Shown piece by piece: positions 16,097 to 23,900 of a stretch of DNA of 64,000 nucleotides. Below the pieces are notes generated by a model that saw nothing but the letters and a program-made list of their open reading frames with translations, was not told the origin of the DNA and did no database searches. The position numbers and the translations under genes were made by a program. Origin of the DNA: Nocardioides zhouii (GTDB taxonomy: Bacteria > Actinomycetota > Actinomycetes > Propionibacteriales > Nocardioidaceae); the NCBI RefSeq assembly GCF_004137345.1, contig NZ_SDWV01000003.1:62001-126000 (forward strand). The letters run 5' to 3'. Every line of letters begins with the position of its first letter. The first letter of the stretch is position 1.

Positions 16097-18870
16097 GTGA
16101 GCGACCCACTCCGGACCTCGAGATCATCGAGACGCGCGTCTACCGCGGCGCCAATGTCTGGTCCTACGACAAGTCGATCCACCTGGTGGTCGATCTCGGG
16201 TCGCTCGAGCAGTTCCCCACCAACACCATCCCCGGGTTCAGCGAGGACCTGGTCTCGATGCTGCCGGGCCTGCGCGAGCACTCGTGCTCGCGCGGACGCC
16301 GCGGCGGCTTCCTCGAGCGGCTCAACGAGGGCACGTGGCTCGGCCACGTCGCCGAGCACGTGGCGCTGGCCCTGCAGCAGCTGGTCGGGCACGACATCCG
16401 GCGGGGCAAGACGCGCGCCGTCAAGGGCCAGCCCGGCCACTACAACATCATCTACGGCTACGTCGACGAGAACGTCGGCCTGACCGCAGGACGCCTCGCC
16501 GTACGCCTGGTCAACCACCTCGTCGAGGGCGACCCCGACTTCGAGTGGGAGACCGAGCGCGACGAGTTCATCCGCCGCGCGGAGCGCACCGCGTTCGGCC
16601 CGTCGACGCAGGCGATCGTCGACGAGGCGGTGTCGCGCGACATCCCCTGGATCCGGCTCAACCAGTACTCCCTCGTCCAGCTCGGCCAGGGCGTCCACGC
16701 CAAGCGCATCCGCGCGACGATGACGTCCGAGACCTCGTCGATCGCCGTCGACATCGCCTCCGACAAGGACCTCACCACCAAGCTCCTCGGCGCGGCCGGC
16801 CTGCCGGTGCCCAAGCAGGAGTCGGTGCGCTCGGAGGACCAGGCCGTCGCGGCCGCCCGCCGGATCGGCTTCCCCGTCGTCCTCAAGCCGCTCGACGGCA
16901 ACCACGGTCGCGGCGTCTGCCTCGACCTGCAGGACGACGACGACGTACGCGCCGCCTTCCCGATCGCCGAGGGCCAGTCGCGTCGCGGCACCGTCATCGT
17001 CGAGTCGTTCGTGACCGGCAAGGACTACCGCTGCCTGATCATCGACGGCCGGATGGTCGCCATCGCCGAGCGCGTGCCCGCCTCGGTGACGGGCGACGGC
17101 ACGTCGACCGTACGGTCGCTCGTCGACCTCACCAACGCCGACCCGCGGCGCGGTGTCGGCCACGAGAAGGTGCTCACCCGGATCAAGGTCGACGACGCCG
17201 CCATCGAGGTGCTCGCCGACCAGGGCCACACGCTCGACTCGGTGCCCGCCGAGGGCGAGATGGTGAAGCTGGCGCTGACCGGCAACATGTCGACCGGCGG
17301 CATCTCGATCGACCGCACCTTCGAGGCGCACCCGGAGAACGTCGAGATCGCCGAGGAGGCCGCCCGCATGGTCGGCCTCGACATCGCCGGCATCGACTTC
17401 ATCTGCCCCGACATCACCGAGCCCGTACGCGAGGCGGGCGGCGCGATCTGCGAGGTCAACGCGGCGCCGGGCTTCCGGATGCACACGCACCCGACGATCG
17501 GTGAGCCGCAGTTCATCGCCAAGCCGGTCGTCGACATGCTCTTCCCGCCGGGCGCGACCTCGCGGATCCCGATCGTCGCCGTCACCGGCACCAACGGCAA
17601 GACCACCACGAGCCGGATGATCGCCCACATCTTCAAGGGCCTCGGCCGCAAGGTGGGCATGACCTCCACCGACGGTGTCGTCATCGACGAGCGCCTGGTG
17701 ATCCGGGCCGACGCGTCCGGTCCGCGCTCGGCGCGGATGGTGCTGCAGAACCCCCGCGTCGACTTTGCGGTCTTCGAGGTCGCCCGCGGCGGCATCCTGC
17801 GCGAGGGCCTCGGCTACGAGCGCAACGACGTCGCGGTCGTGCTCAACGTCCAGCCCGACCACCTCGGCCTCCGCGGCATCGACACCGTGGAGCAGCTCGC
17901 GGATGTCAAGGCGGTCATCGTCGAGGCGGTGCCGCGCGACGGCCACGCCGTGCTCAACGCCGACGACCCGCTGGTGCGCGAGATGCGTCGCAAGTGCTCG
18001 GGCCAGGTCGTCTGGTTCTCGATGGAGGAGCCGGGCAGCGAGGTGCGCGACATGATCGACGCGCACTGCCGTCGCGGCGGGAAGGCCATCGTGCTCAACC
18101 CGACCGAGCGCGGCGAGATGATGGTCGTCCAGCACGGCCGCCGCGAGATGCAGCTGGCGTGGACCCACCTGCTGCCGGCGACGTTCAACGGGCGCGCCCG
18201 GATGAACGTGCAGAACTCGCTGGCCGCTGCGGCCGCGGCGTTCGCCGCCGGTGCCCCGCTGCACGACATCCGCCAGGGGCTGCGCACCTTCTCGACGAAC
18301 TACTACCTCTCCCCCGGCCGCCTCAACGAGGTGGACGTCAACGGCGTGAACGTGATCGTCGACTACTGCCACAACGCGCCCGGCATGAAGATGCTCGGCG
18401 ACTTCGTGGACCGCGTCGGCGACTCGCTCGAGTCCTCGCACGACCTGGCCCGCCCCTCGCGTATCGGCATCATCGCCACCGCGGGCGACCGGCGCGACCA
18501 GGACATGGTCGAGCTCGGCACGATCGCCGCCCAGCACTTCGACGTGTGCATCATCCGCGAGGACGTCGCGCTCCGCGGCCGCGAGCGCGGTGCGACCGCG
18601 CAGCTGGTGCTGGACGGCGTACGGGCTGCGATGGACGACGGGGCGCGCTGCAAGCAGGCCGAGATGGTGCTCGACGAGATCGAGGCCGTCCGCCACGCGA
18701 TGAGCCGTGCGAACGCCGGCGACCTCGTCGTCGTCTGCGTCGACAAGCACGCCGAGGTCATGTCGGAGCTGGAGAACTGGTCCGACGTCGCCCAGGCCGG
18801 CTCCGGCGGCAACCCCGACGCGCCCTCGGCCGACCCGGACTACACACCGCCCACCACCACCGAGTCCTGA
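16093..18870 (+). CDS. cphA: Cyanophycin synthetase
   Basis: Polymerises Asp and Arg into the nitrogen and carbon reserve cyanophycin using ATP. 925 aa with three expected parts. The N-terminal domain spans about 1-160 (RVYRGANVWSYDKSIHLVVDL). The ATP-grasp domain (about 210-480) adds Asp, with FPVVLKPLDGNHGRGV and ICEVNAAPGFRMHTHP. The Mur-ligase-like domain, from about 490, adds Arg, with P-loop GTNGKTTTSR (Lys503) and QPDHLGLRGIDT. The C-terminal region has VDYCHNAPGMKML and DKHAEVMSELENW. All motifs expected of an active CphA1 are present. Coupled to cphB upstream and followed at once by a cupin gene. Confidence 0.95.
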   Translation: MSERPTPDLEIIETRVYRGANVWSYDKSIHLVVDLGSLEQFPTNTIPGFSEDLVSMLPGLREHSCSRGRRGGFLERLNEGTWLGHVAEHVALALQQLVGHDIRRGKTRAVKGQPGHYNIIYGYVDENVGLTAGRLAVRLVNHLVEGDPDFEWETERDEFIRRAERTAFGPSTQAIVDEAVSRDIPWIRLNQYSLVQLGQGVHAKRIRATMTSETSSIAVDIASDKDLTTKLLGAAGLPVPKQESVRSEDQAVAAARRIGFPVVLKPLDGNHGRGVCLDLQDDDDVRAAFPIAEGQSRRGTVIVESFVTGKDYRCLIIDGRMVAIAERVPASVTGDGTSTVRSLVDLTNADPRRGVGHEKVLTRIKVDDAAIEVLADQGHTLDSVPAEGEMVKLALTGNMSTGGISIDRTFEAHPENVEIAEEAARMVGLDIAGIDFICPDITEPVREAGGAICEVNAAPGFRMHTHPTIGEPQFIAKPVVDMLFPPGATSRIPIVAVTGTNGKTTTSRMIAHIFKGLGRKVGMTSTDGVVIDERLVIRADASGPRSARMVLQNPRVDFAVFEVARGGILREGLGYERNDVAVVLNVQPDHLGLRGIDTVEQLADVKAVIVEAVPRDGHAVLNADDPLVREMRRKCSGQVVWFSMEEPGSEVRDMIDAHCRRGGKAIVLNPTERGEMMVVQHGRREMQLAWTHLLPATFNGRARMNVQNSLAAAAAAFAAGAPLHDIRQGLRTFSTNYYLSPGRLNEVDVNGVNVIVDYCHNAPGMKMLGDFVDRVGDSLESSHDLARPSRIGIIATAGDRRDQDMVELGTIAAQHFDVCIIREDVALRGRERGATAQLVLDGVRAAMDDGARCKQAEMVLDEIEAVRHAMSRANAGDLVVVCVDKHAEVMSELENWSDVAQAGSGGNPDAPSADPDYTPPTTTES

Positions 18871-19236
18871 GTGCGGCTCCTCGACCTCTCCGACCTCCCC
18901 CACCGCCCCATCGAGGCGCACGGGAGTCACGGGTTCTCGGTCGGTGCGTTCGGGATCAGCGCCGACGCCCACCTGATCGCCGTCGCCCTCGTCCCCGGCG
19001 GCACGATCGGTCGCCACCCCGCGGCCGGACGGCAGCTGCTGGTCGTGCTCACCGGCGAGGCCGAGGTCAGCGGTGCGGAGCTGACCGTACGCCGCATCGG
19101 CCCCGGCCAGGCCGCAGTCTGGGAGCCAGGCGAGGTCCACGAGACCCGCTCGCCCCGCGGGATGACGGGGATGATCGTCGAGGGCGACCTCGACATCGGC
19201 GCCCCCGGCGAACAGGTCGACCCCGGCGACGTCTGA
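18871..19236 (+). CDS. Small cupin-domain protein
   Basis: 121-aa single-domain cupin (beta-barrel) protein. The pattern GGTIGRHPAAGRQLLVVLTGEAEVSG and GQAAVWEPGEVHETRSPRG gives the two cupin motifs with His ligands. GTG 18871 directly follows the cphA stop with no gap, so it belongs to the cyanophycin operon. It may be a small sensor or metal-binding accessory for that pathway, but the role is unknown. A palindrome array begins 24 bp after its stop codon. Confidence 0.8.
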   Translation: MRLLDLSDLPHRPIEAHGSHGFSVGAFGISADAHLIAVALVPGGTIGRHPAAGRQLLVVLTGEAEVSGAELTVRRIGPGQAAVWEPGEVHETRSPRGMTGMIVEGDLDIGAPGEQVDPGDV

Positions 19237-19260
19237 CCCTTGCTTGTCGCCTCTCTGGGA

Positions 19261-19763
19261 GCGGTGCGTGAGACATGTTCTCGGCGTTCTGAAGGTGTCT
19301 CACCACCGCTCCGCGCCCCGCCTGCCGAGCGGTGGCCCAGCCACCTTCGTGCGCCAGGAAGTGTCGCTCCACCACCGCTCGGGCACGTGTCGGCGTACGA
19401 CGCGCGCGGCAGCGGTGGTCCAGCCACAGTCGACGCCCGGAGAGTGTGGCTCAGCCACCGCTCGCCTCGCTGGGAGCGGTGAGTGAGGGGCATTCCGACA
19501 CGTCGGCGTACGCCTCACGCACCGCCCATGGGCGTGTCGGCGTACGACGCGCCCGGCAGCGGTCAGTGAGGCGCCTTCCAGCGGATCGCAACCCGCCTCA
19601 CTCACCGCCCACGGTCGCCGCGCCTCGCGAGCGGTGGCCCATCCACCTTCGTACGCCACGAAATGTCGCTCCACCACCGCTTGGGTGCGTGTCGGCGTAC
19701 GACGCGCCCGGCAGCGGTGGTCCACCCACAGTCGAGGCCCGGAGAGTGTGGGTCAGCCACCGC
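19261..19763. repeat. Array of seven ~50-nt palindromes (GCGGTG...CACCGC)
   Basis: Fills the junction between the converging cupin and MFS genes. Modules: 19261-19309 (49 nt), 19329-19378, 19412-19461, 19476-19525, 19559-19608, 19631-19680 and 19714-19763 (50 nt each). Every module starts GCGG(T) and ends CACCGC, and the interior arms are largely complementary. The linkers after modules 2, 4 and 6 are all exactly 33 nt and share GTGTCGGCGTACGACGCG; the other linkers are 14-22 nt. The array is therefore built from 133-nt two-module units (50+33+50). Inner arms come in two sequence types, GCCAC/GTGGC and GTGAG/CTCAC. Short open frames across it are not believable genes. Confidence 0.85.
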
Positions 19764-21180
19764 TCGTCGGGGCATCAGTCGGGGCATCAGCCGGGGCATC
19801 GGCCGGGGCATCGGCCGGCACCGCGACCTCGGCGGGCACCACCCGCTCACCGAGGAGCGCCACACCTAGGGCCCCCACAAGAGACACCAGCGCGGTCACG
19901 ATCACGGCGCGGTGCCAGCCGTCGACCAGCGCCTGGGCGGTGACCGCACCGACGGGCGCAGCGACGACCGAGACGACGGTGACGCCGAGGGCGGAGCCGA
20001 GGTAGCGCGCGGTGTTGTTGGCGCCGCTGCCGAGACCGGCCTGGCCCGGCGGGACGCTGGCCACGCTCTCGCGACCCATCGCCGCGTTGAGCACGCCGGT
20101 GGCGATGCCGGCGAGCAGGAGGCCGGGGACGAAGGCCGCGGGGCCGCTGGTCGTGCCCACGCCCAGCACCAGCAGCTGGCCGACGCCGATCACGAGCAGC
20201 GCGCCGGCCATCTGGTTGCGGCCGCTCCAGCTCGCGGGGAGCCGACGCGCGCCGATCGCCGTCACCACGCTGGGTGCCGACCAGGCCAGCATCAGCCAGG
20301 CGGCGGTCGTGGCGGAGATGCCGAGACCCGCGCCGACGAACCCGGCGACGTACGACATCAGCGCGATGATGCCGGCCCCGGTGGCCAGGCCGGCGATGTT
20401 CACCGCGCGGAAGGCGGGTCGGTGGAGGAGGCCGAGGTCGAGCATCGGGTGGGTCGAGCGTCGCTCGACGAGCACGAAGCCCGCCAGCAGCGCCAGGCCC
20501 GCGGCGAGCAGCAGCACCGGAACCGCACCCCACCCACCGCGGCCCTCGGTGAGCCCGGCGAGCACGGCAGCGGTCCCGGACGCCATCAGCACGACGCCGG
20601 CGACGTCGAGCGGCGCCCGGTGCGCGCTGCGCGATTCCGGGCAACCCCGGCCGGCCACCGCCAGCGCCAGCCCCGCGACGCCCAGGACGACGTACACGTC
20701 GCGCCACGAGTGGAGCAGGCCCAGGTAGTTGCCCAGGAGCGGACCGATGGCGATGCCGGCGCCGATGCTCGCGCCCCAGATGCCCGTCGCCCTCCCCCGC
20801 TCGACCGGGTCGGGGTGCGCCTCGGCGATCATCCCCAGGCCGGCCGCGACGACGGCTGCGCCACCCGCGCCGGCGAACACGCGCGACACGACGAACGTGG
20901 TGACATCGCCTGCGACAGCGCCGAGGAGCGAGGACACGCCGAGCACCAGCGCGCCGATGACGAACCAGCGCCGCCGGCCGTAGTCGTCGGCCAGCCGGCC
21001 CGCGGTCAGCAGGAACGCGCCGAGGCCGATGCTCATCGAGCTCAGCACCCAGGTGCCGCCGGCATGTCCGGCGCCCAGCCCGGCGACGGTCTGGTTGAAG
21101 TTGGCCAGCGGGGCGGTGAAGGCGACCAGCACCGCGACCGTCCCGAGCGAGGCGGTGATCAGCGTGCGTCGGGCCGTCAC
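19753..21180 (-). CDS. MFS transporter (DHA2-like drug efflux type)
   Basis: 475-aa proton-coupled efflux pump in the inner membrane. About 14 hydrophobic segments. Motif A GRLADDYGRRRWFVIG is between helices 2 and 3 (residues about 62-77), with GIWGASIGAGIAIGPLLGNYLG (motif C) around helix 5. GTG 21180 is chosen for the AAAGGA element just upstream. The C-terminus is a low-complexity PADAPADAPADAPTDAPTSGG tail, and the last codons and stop are encoded by the right arm of palindrome module 7. Divergent from an HxlR regulator that probably controls it; the exported compound is unknown. Confidence 0.9.
   Translation of the reverse strand: MTARRTLITASLGTVAVLVAFTAPLANFNQTVAGLGAGHAGGTWVLSSMSIGLGAFLLTAGRLADDYGRRRWFVIGALVLGVSSLLGAVAGDVTTFVVSRVFAGAGGAAVVAAGLGMIAEAHPDPVERGRATGIWGASIGAGIAIGPLLGNYLGLLHSWRDVYVVLGVAGLALAVAGRGCPESRSAHRAPLDVAGVVLMASGTAAVLAGLTEGRGGWGAVPVLLLAAGLALLAGFVLVERRSTHPMLDLGLLHRPAFRAVNIAGLATGAGIIALMSYVAGFVGAGLGISATTAAWLMLAWSAPSVVTAIGARRLPASWSGRNQMAGALLVIGVGQLLVLGVGTTSGPAAFVPGLLLAGIATGVLNAAMGRESVASVPPGQAGLGSGANNTARYLGSALGVTVVSVVAAPVGAVTAQALVDGWHRAVIVTALVSLVGALGVALLGERVVPAEVAVPADAPADAPADAPTDAPTSGG
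19767..19814. repeat. Four 12-bp tandem repeats in the MFS gene
   Basis: Units of (T/C)CGGGGCATC(A/G)G encode the repeated Ala-Asp-Ala-Pro/Thr-Asp-Ala-Pro tail of the transporter. They directly abut palindrome module 7. Confidence 0.75.
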
Positions 21181-21193
21181 GACACGTCCTTTA

Positions 21194-21204
21194 GTTCGAT
21201 GAAC
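21194..21204. promoter_or_regulatory. Candidate HxlR operator
   Basis: The perfect inverted repeat GTTCGATGAAC (4-bp arms, 3-nt spacer) lies in the 50-bp gap between the divergent MFS and HxlR starts. Its position fits an operator serving both promoters. The arms are short, so chance is possible. Confidence 0.35.
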
Positions 21205-21218
21205 AGACCAAACCACGA

Positions 21219-21224
21219 TAGCAT
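21219..21224 (+). promoter_or_regulatory. -10 box of a leaderless promoter (HxlR gene)
   Basis: TAGCAT ends 6 nt before ATG 21231. No Shine-Dalgarno sequence. Confidence 0.45.
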
Positions 21225-21230
21225 CGCTCC

Positions 21231-21740
21231 ATGGCCCTTGGCACCGACTACCCGCGGCAGGACTGCGGCATCGCCCGCTCGCTCGAGCTGATCGGCGAGC
21301 GCTGGACGCTGCTGATCCTGCGCGACTGCTTCCTGGGCGTACGCCGCTTCACCGACTTCCAGACGCACCTCGACGTGTCCCGGGGCGTGCTGGCCTCCCG
21401 CCTCGACGCCCTCGTCGCCGAGGGGCTCCTCGAGCGGGTCGGCGACGGCCACCCGTCGTACGAGCTCACCGAGGACGCGATCGGTCTCTGGCCGGCCCTG
21501 CTCCTCCTCGCCCAGTGGGGCGACGAGCGCACCAGCCCCGGCCGCCCGCGGCGGACGTTCCACCACGTCGGGTGCGGGACCCTCGGTCGCGACGGACGGT
21601 GCACGACCTGCGACACCGCGCCGCATCCCCGTGACGTCGAGACCCGCCGGGGCCCAGGGGCCGACCCGACGCTCCGCGACGACGCCGTCTCCCGGGCACT
21701 CCGGGTGCCCCACCGGTTGCTGGAGCCCCTGCAGACCTGA
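21231..21740 (+). CDS. HxlR-family winged-helix transcriptional regulator
   Basis: 169-aa DNA-binding regulator. The HxlR fold is clear: DCGIARSLELIGERWTLLILRDCFLGVRRFTDFQ, then VSRGVLASRLDALVAEGLLERV (recognition helix and wing start), residues about 8-75. The C-terminal 60 residues are an extra segment with His and four Cys (HHVGCGTLGRDGRCTTCDTAPH), which could bind a metal or be redox-active. Leaderless start: a TAGCAT box is 6 nt upstream. Divergent from the MFS efflux gene and presumably its local regulator. Confidence 0.88.
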   Translation: MALGTDYPRQDCGIARSLELIGERWTLLILRDCFLGVRRFTDFQTHLDVSRGVLASRLDALVAEGLLERVGDGHPSYELTEDAIGLWPALLLLAQWGDERTSPGRPRRTFHHVGCGTLGRDGRCTTCDTAPHPRDVETRRGPGADPTLRDDAVSRALRVPHRLLEPLQT

Positions 21741-21750
21741 GACGCGACGC

Positions 21751-21969
21751 TCAGCCGGCGTCGCCCGTGGTCGTGGCCTCCCGGAAGAGGTGGAGGATCG
21801 GCACCATGTCCTCGACGGCCATGCCGTCCACCCGGACCGTGAGTTGCCCCAGGGTCCCGCTGCCCACCCAACCGCACACGATGGCGCCCTCCAGCTCGGG
21901 CGGCACGTCGTCCACGCAGGCAGCGCCGCCGCCCTGCGGTCCCGGATCGACCACGTCTGCCGACTTCAC
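21751..21969 (-). CDS. Small hypothetical protein (72 aa)
   Basis: Not recognised. The 72-codon frame has G or C at nearly every third codon position, as its neighbours do, which argues that it is coding. It contains two Cys (AACVDDVPPEL, IVCGWVGSG) about 14 residues apart and ends LRVDGMAVEDMVPILHLFREA-like. It has no signal peptide. The GTG at 21969 has AGGA too close to serve as a normal ribosome-binding site, so the start is uncertain and the gene could be a shortened remnant. It lies 37 bp downstream of the Mur-ligase gene on the same strand. Confidence 0.45.
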   Translation of the reverse strand: MKSADVVDPGPQGGGAACVDDVPPELEGAIVCGWVGSGTLGQLTVRVDGMAVEDMVPILHLFREATTTGDAG

Positions 21970-22006
21970 TCCTGCCGCGCCGCTGACGTAGTCGGCGGGC
22001 GGGCGC

Positions 22007-23698
22007 TCACGTGCTCGCGGCGCGCACCTTCTGGGAGAGCGTCTCGGGCGAGTCGGGCGTGCCGCCGTGGGCGGCGATCCAGTCGTACGCCTCCTGCCGC
22101 TCGGCGTGGCACATCAGCCCGACGACGTCGCCGGCCTCGGCGCGGTCCACGAGCGCGGCCAGGCACTCGACCTCGGTGGTGTAGGTGTCGATGTCGGTGA
22201 CGCCGACGCGCTCCGCCCCGGCCCGCAGCAGCTGGTCGATCTCGTCCATGGTGCGACCGCGGAGGTACCACTCCTTGTGGCCGATCGCGACCACGTCGCT
22301 GCCCTTGGCGCCGATCTCGCCCAGGGCGTCGATCAGTTCGTCGGTGCGGTCGCCCACGGCACCGAGGCCGAGCATGATGCGCGCACCGGGACGGCGTACG
22401 CCCGACATGATCTCGAGCAGCGCCTCGAGGCCGGCCTCGTTGTGGGCGAGGTCCATCACGACCGAGATGTCGCCGGGCAGCGAGAAGAAGTTCATCCGGC
22501 CCGGGTTGTGCTCGGCGTCGGGGCGGAACGACGTCAGGCCGGCGACGACGTCGGCACGCGGCAGCCCGATCGCGAGCGAGGCGGACGCGGCGGCGAGGGC
22601 GTTCTCGATGTTGAAGCGCGACAGCCCGGCCAGCGTCATCGGCACGTCGGCCAGCTCGACCAGCGGGTCGGGGTCGGCGCCGGGTGCGAGCACCGTGATC
22701 CACCCGTCGATGACCGTGGTCGCGCGGCCGCCGCCGTGGCTCAGCACCTCGCGTACGGCCGGCGAGTCGGGGTCGCGGCTGAAGATCCACGGCTGGGCCT
22801 GGATCACCGACTGCATGGCGAGCACGCGCGGGTCGTCGCCGTTGAGCACCGCCCAGCCGTCCTTGCGGGTGATCCGCGGGACGACCGACTTCACCTCGGC
22901 GAGCTGGTCGACGGTGTCGATGCCCTGCAGGCCGAGGTGGTCGGCGGTCACGTTGGTCACGACCGAGACGTCGTTGCGGGTGATGCCGATGCCCTTGAGC
23001 AGGATGCCGCCGCGGGCGGTCTCGGTCACGGCGAACTCGACGCCCTCCAGGCCGAGCGCCCGACCGGCGCCGGACGGGCCGGAGTAGTCGCCGGCCTCGA
23101 CCAGCACGCCGTCGCGGTAGATGCCGTCGGTGTTCGACCACCCCACGACGAGCCCGCTGGTGCGGGCGATGTGGGCGATCATCCGGCTGGTGGTGGTCTT
23201 GCCGTTGGTGCCGGTGACGGCGACGACGGGGATCTTCGGGGTGATGGTCGTCGGACGGGCGCCCCTCTCGGCCGCGCGGACCTCCTCGGCAGCCGTGCTC
23301 ACGGCCGACTCGACGTCGGGCGTCGGCAGCGCGTCGAGCGCGTGCGCGACGGCCTCCCCCAGCGCCTGGGCGCGCCCCCGGTTGCGCCACGGGAAGGCCA
23401 CGACGACGACGTCGGGGTCGGAGGTCAGTCGGACGCGTACGGCGAGGCGGCGGGTGCCGGCCTCGTTGGCGATCGCGCGCACCAGCCGCTCGACCGCGCG
23501 CAGGGCGAACCGCTGGCGGAACCCGGACCCGGCCGCGCCGGGACGCGTCGTACGCAGCCCAATGCGTCGCGCGAACCGCAGCACCGTCTCGTCGCTCGCC
23601 TCGGTGATCGTCGAGACGTCGAGCGTCAGCTTCACCGCGGCTCGCGGGAAGTAGAGGTTGGGGCCTTCGAGGATGCGCAGCTCGACGAGTGAGGTCAC
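22007..23698 (-). CDS. CphA-like Mur ligase lacking the ATP-grasp domain
   Basis: 563-aa paralogue of cyanophycin synthetase. Residues 1-130 resemble the CphA N-terminal domain (VELRILEGPNLYFPRAAVKLTLDV against RVYRGANVWSYDKSIHLVVDL). They join directly to a Mur ligase domain: P-loop GTNGKTTTSR (163-172, Lys168), TADHLGLQGIDTVDQLAEVKS, NPGRMNFFSLPGD, MDLAHNEAGLEALLEIM. The roughly 250-residue ATP-grasp module present in the neighbouring CphA is absent. It should therefore carry out one ATP-dependent amide ligation only; the substrate is unknown but is plausibly linked to cyanophycin or its dipeptides. A conserved Cys-His (MCHAERQEAYDWI) lies near the C-terminus. Confidence 0.85.
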   Translation of the reverse strand: MTSLVELRILEGPNLYFPRAAVKLTLDVSTITEASDETVLRFARRIGLRTTRPGAAGSGFRQRFALRAVERLVRAIANEAGTRRLAVRVRLTSDPDVVVVAFPWRNRGRAQALGEAVAHALDALPTPDVESAVSTAAEEVRAAERGARPTTITPKIPVVAVTGTNGKTTTSRMIAHIARTSGLVVGWSNTDGIYRDGVLVEAGDYSGPSGAGRALGLEGVEFAVTETARGGILLKGIGITRNDVSVVTNVTADHLGLQGIDTVDQLAEVKSVVPRITRKDGWAVLNGDDPRVLAMQSVIQAQPWIFSRDPDSPAVREVLSHGGGRATTVIDGWITVLAPGADPDPLVELADVPMTLAGLSRFNIENALAAASASLAIGLPRADVVAGLTSFRPDAEHNPGRMNFFSLPGDISVVMDLAHNEAGLEALLEIMSGVRRPGARIMLGLGAVGDRTDELIDALGEIGAKGSDVVAIGHKEWYLRGRTMDEIDQLLRAGAERVGVTDIDTYTTEVECLAALVDRAEAGDVVGLMCHAERQEAYDWIAAHGGTPDSPETLSQKVRAAST

Positions 23699-23726
23699 GC
23701 GTGGAAACTATCGAACCGCTTCGTCG

Positions 23727-23900
23727 GGGCTGAGCCTGGTCTACCGATCGACGCCGTCGCGAGCGTCATCAGGCGGGTGTGATGGCAAGGCGGAGGGCCG
23801 AAGGCGGGCCGCCAGGCCCGTCGAGTGCTCGACAACGCAGCCAGCGCGCCCGCATGGTGGCGCGCAGCAGGCGAGAGATCGGTGGACCAGGCTAGAGCCC
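23727..23900. repeat. 174-bp intergenic element with 23-nt inverted ends
   Basis: The ends 23727-23749 and 23877-23900 are inverted copies that match at nearly every base (one indel, two substitutions). Inside are the perfect 14-nt palindrome GTCGAGTGCTCGAC (23820-23833) and further GC-rich pairing. The right end contains the fabI stop codon. The left end lies 29 bp upstream of the Mur-ligase start. The layout is like a MITE or another non-coding mobile repeat. Confidence 0.55.

Noticed and set aside
15811-19140. 1109-codon open frame on the minus strand
   Set aside because: It is the shadow of cphB, cphA and the cupin gene, whose products have full family motifs. The minus frame is a low-complexity His/Val/Asp/Arg translation.
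19261-19763. The palindrome array as a CRISPR
   Set aside because: Modules are palindromes of differing sequence rather than identical repeats, the linkers are the conserved part instead of unique spacers, and there are no cas genes in the window.
19067-19943. Several overlapping frames of 80-200 codons across the palindrome array, both strands
   Set aside because: They arise because the GC-rich repeats lack stop codons. Translations are repetitive (GGWATA and VAQPP-like), disagree between copies, and have no start signals.
21248-21877. 209-codon minus-strand frame opposite the HxlR gene
   Set aside because: Shadow of the HxlR regulator, whose winged helix is unambiguous; only the separate 72-aa frame at 21751 has coding-like third positions.
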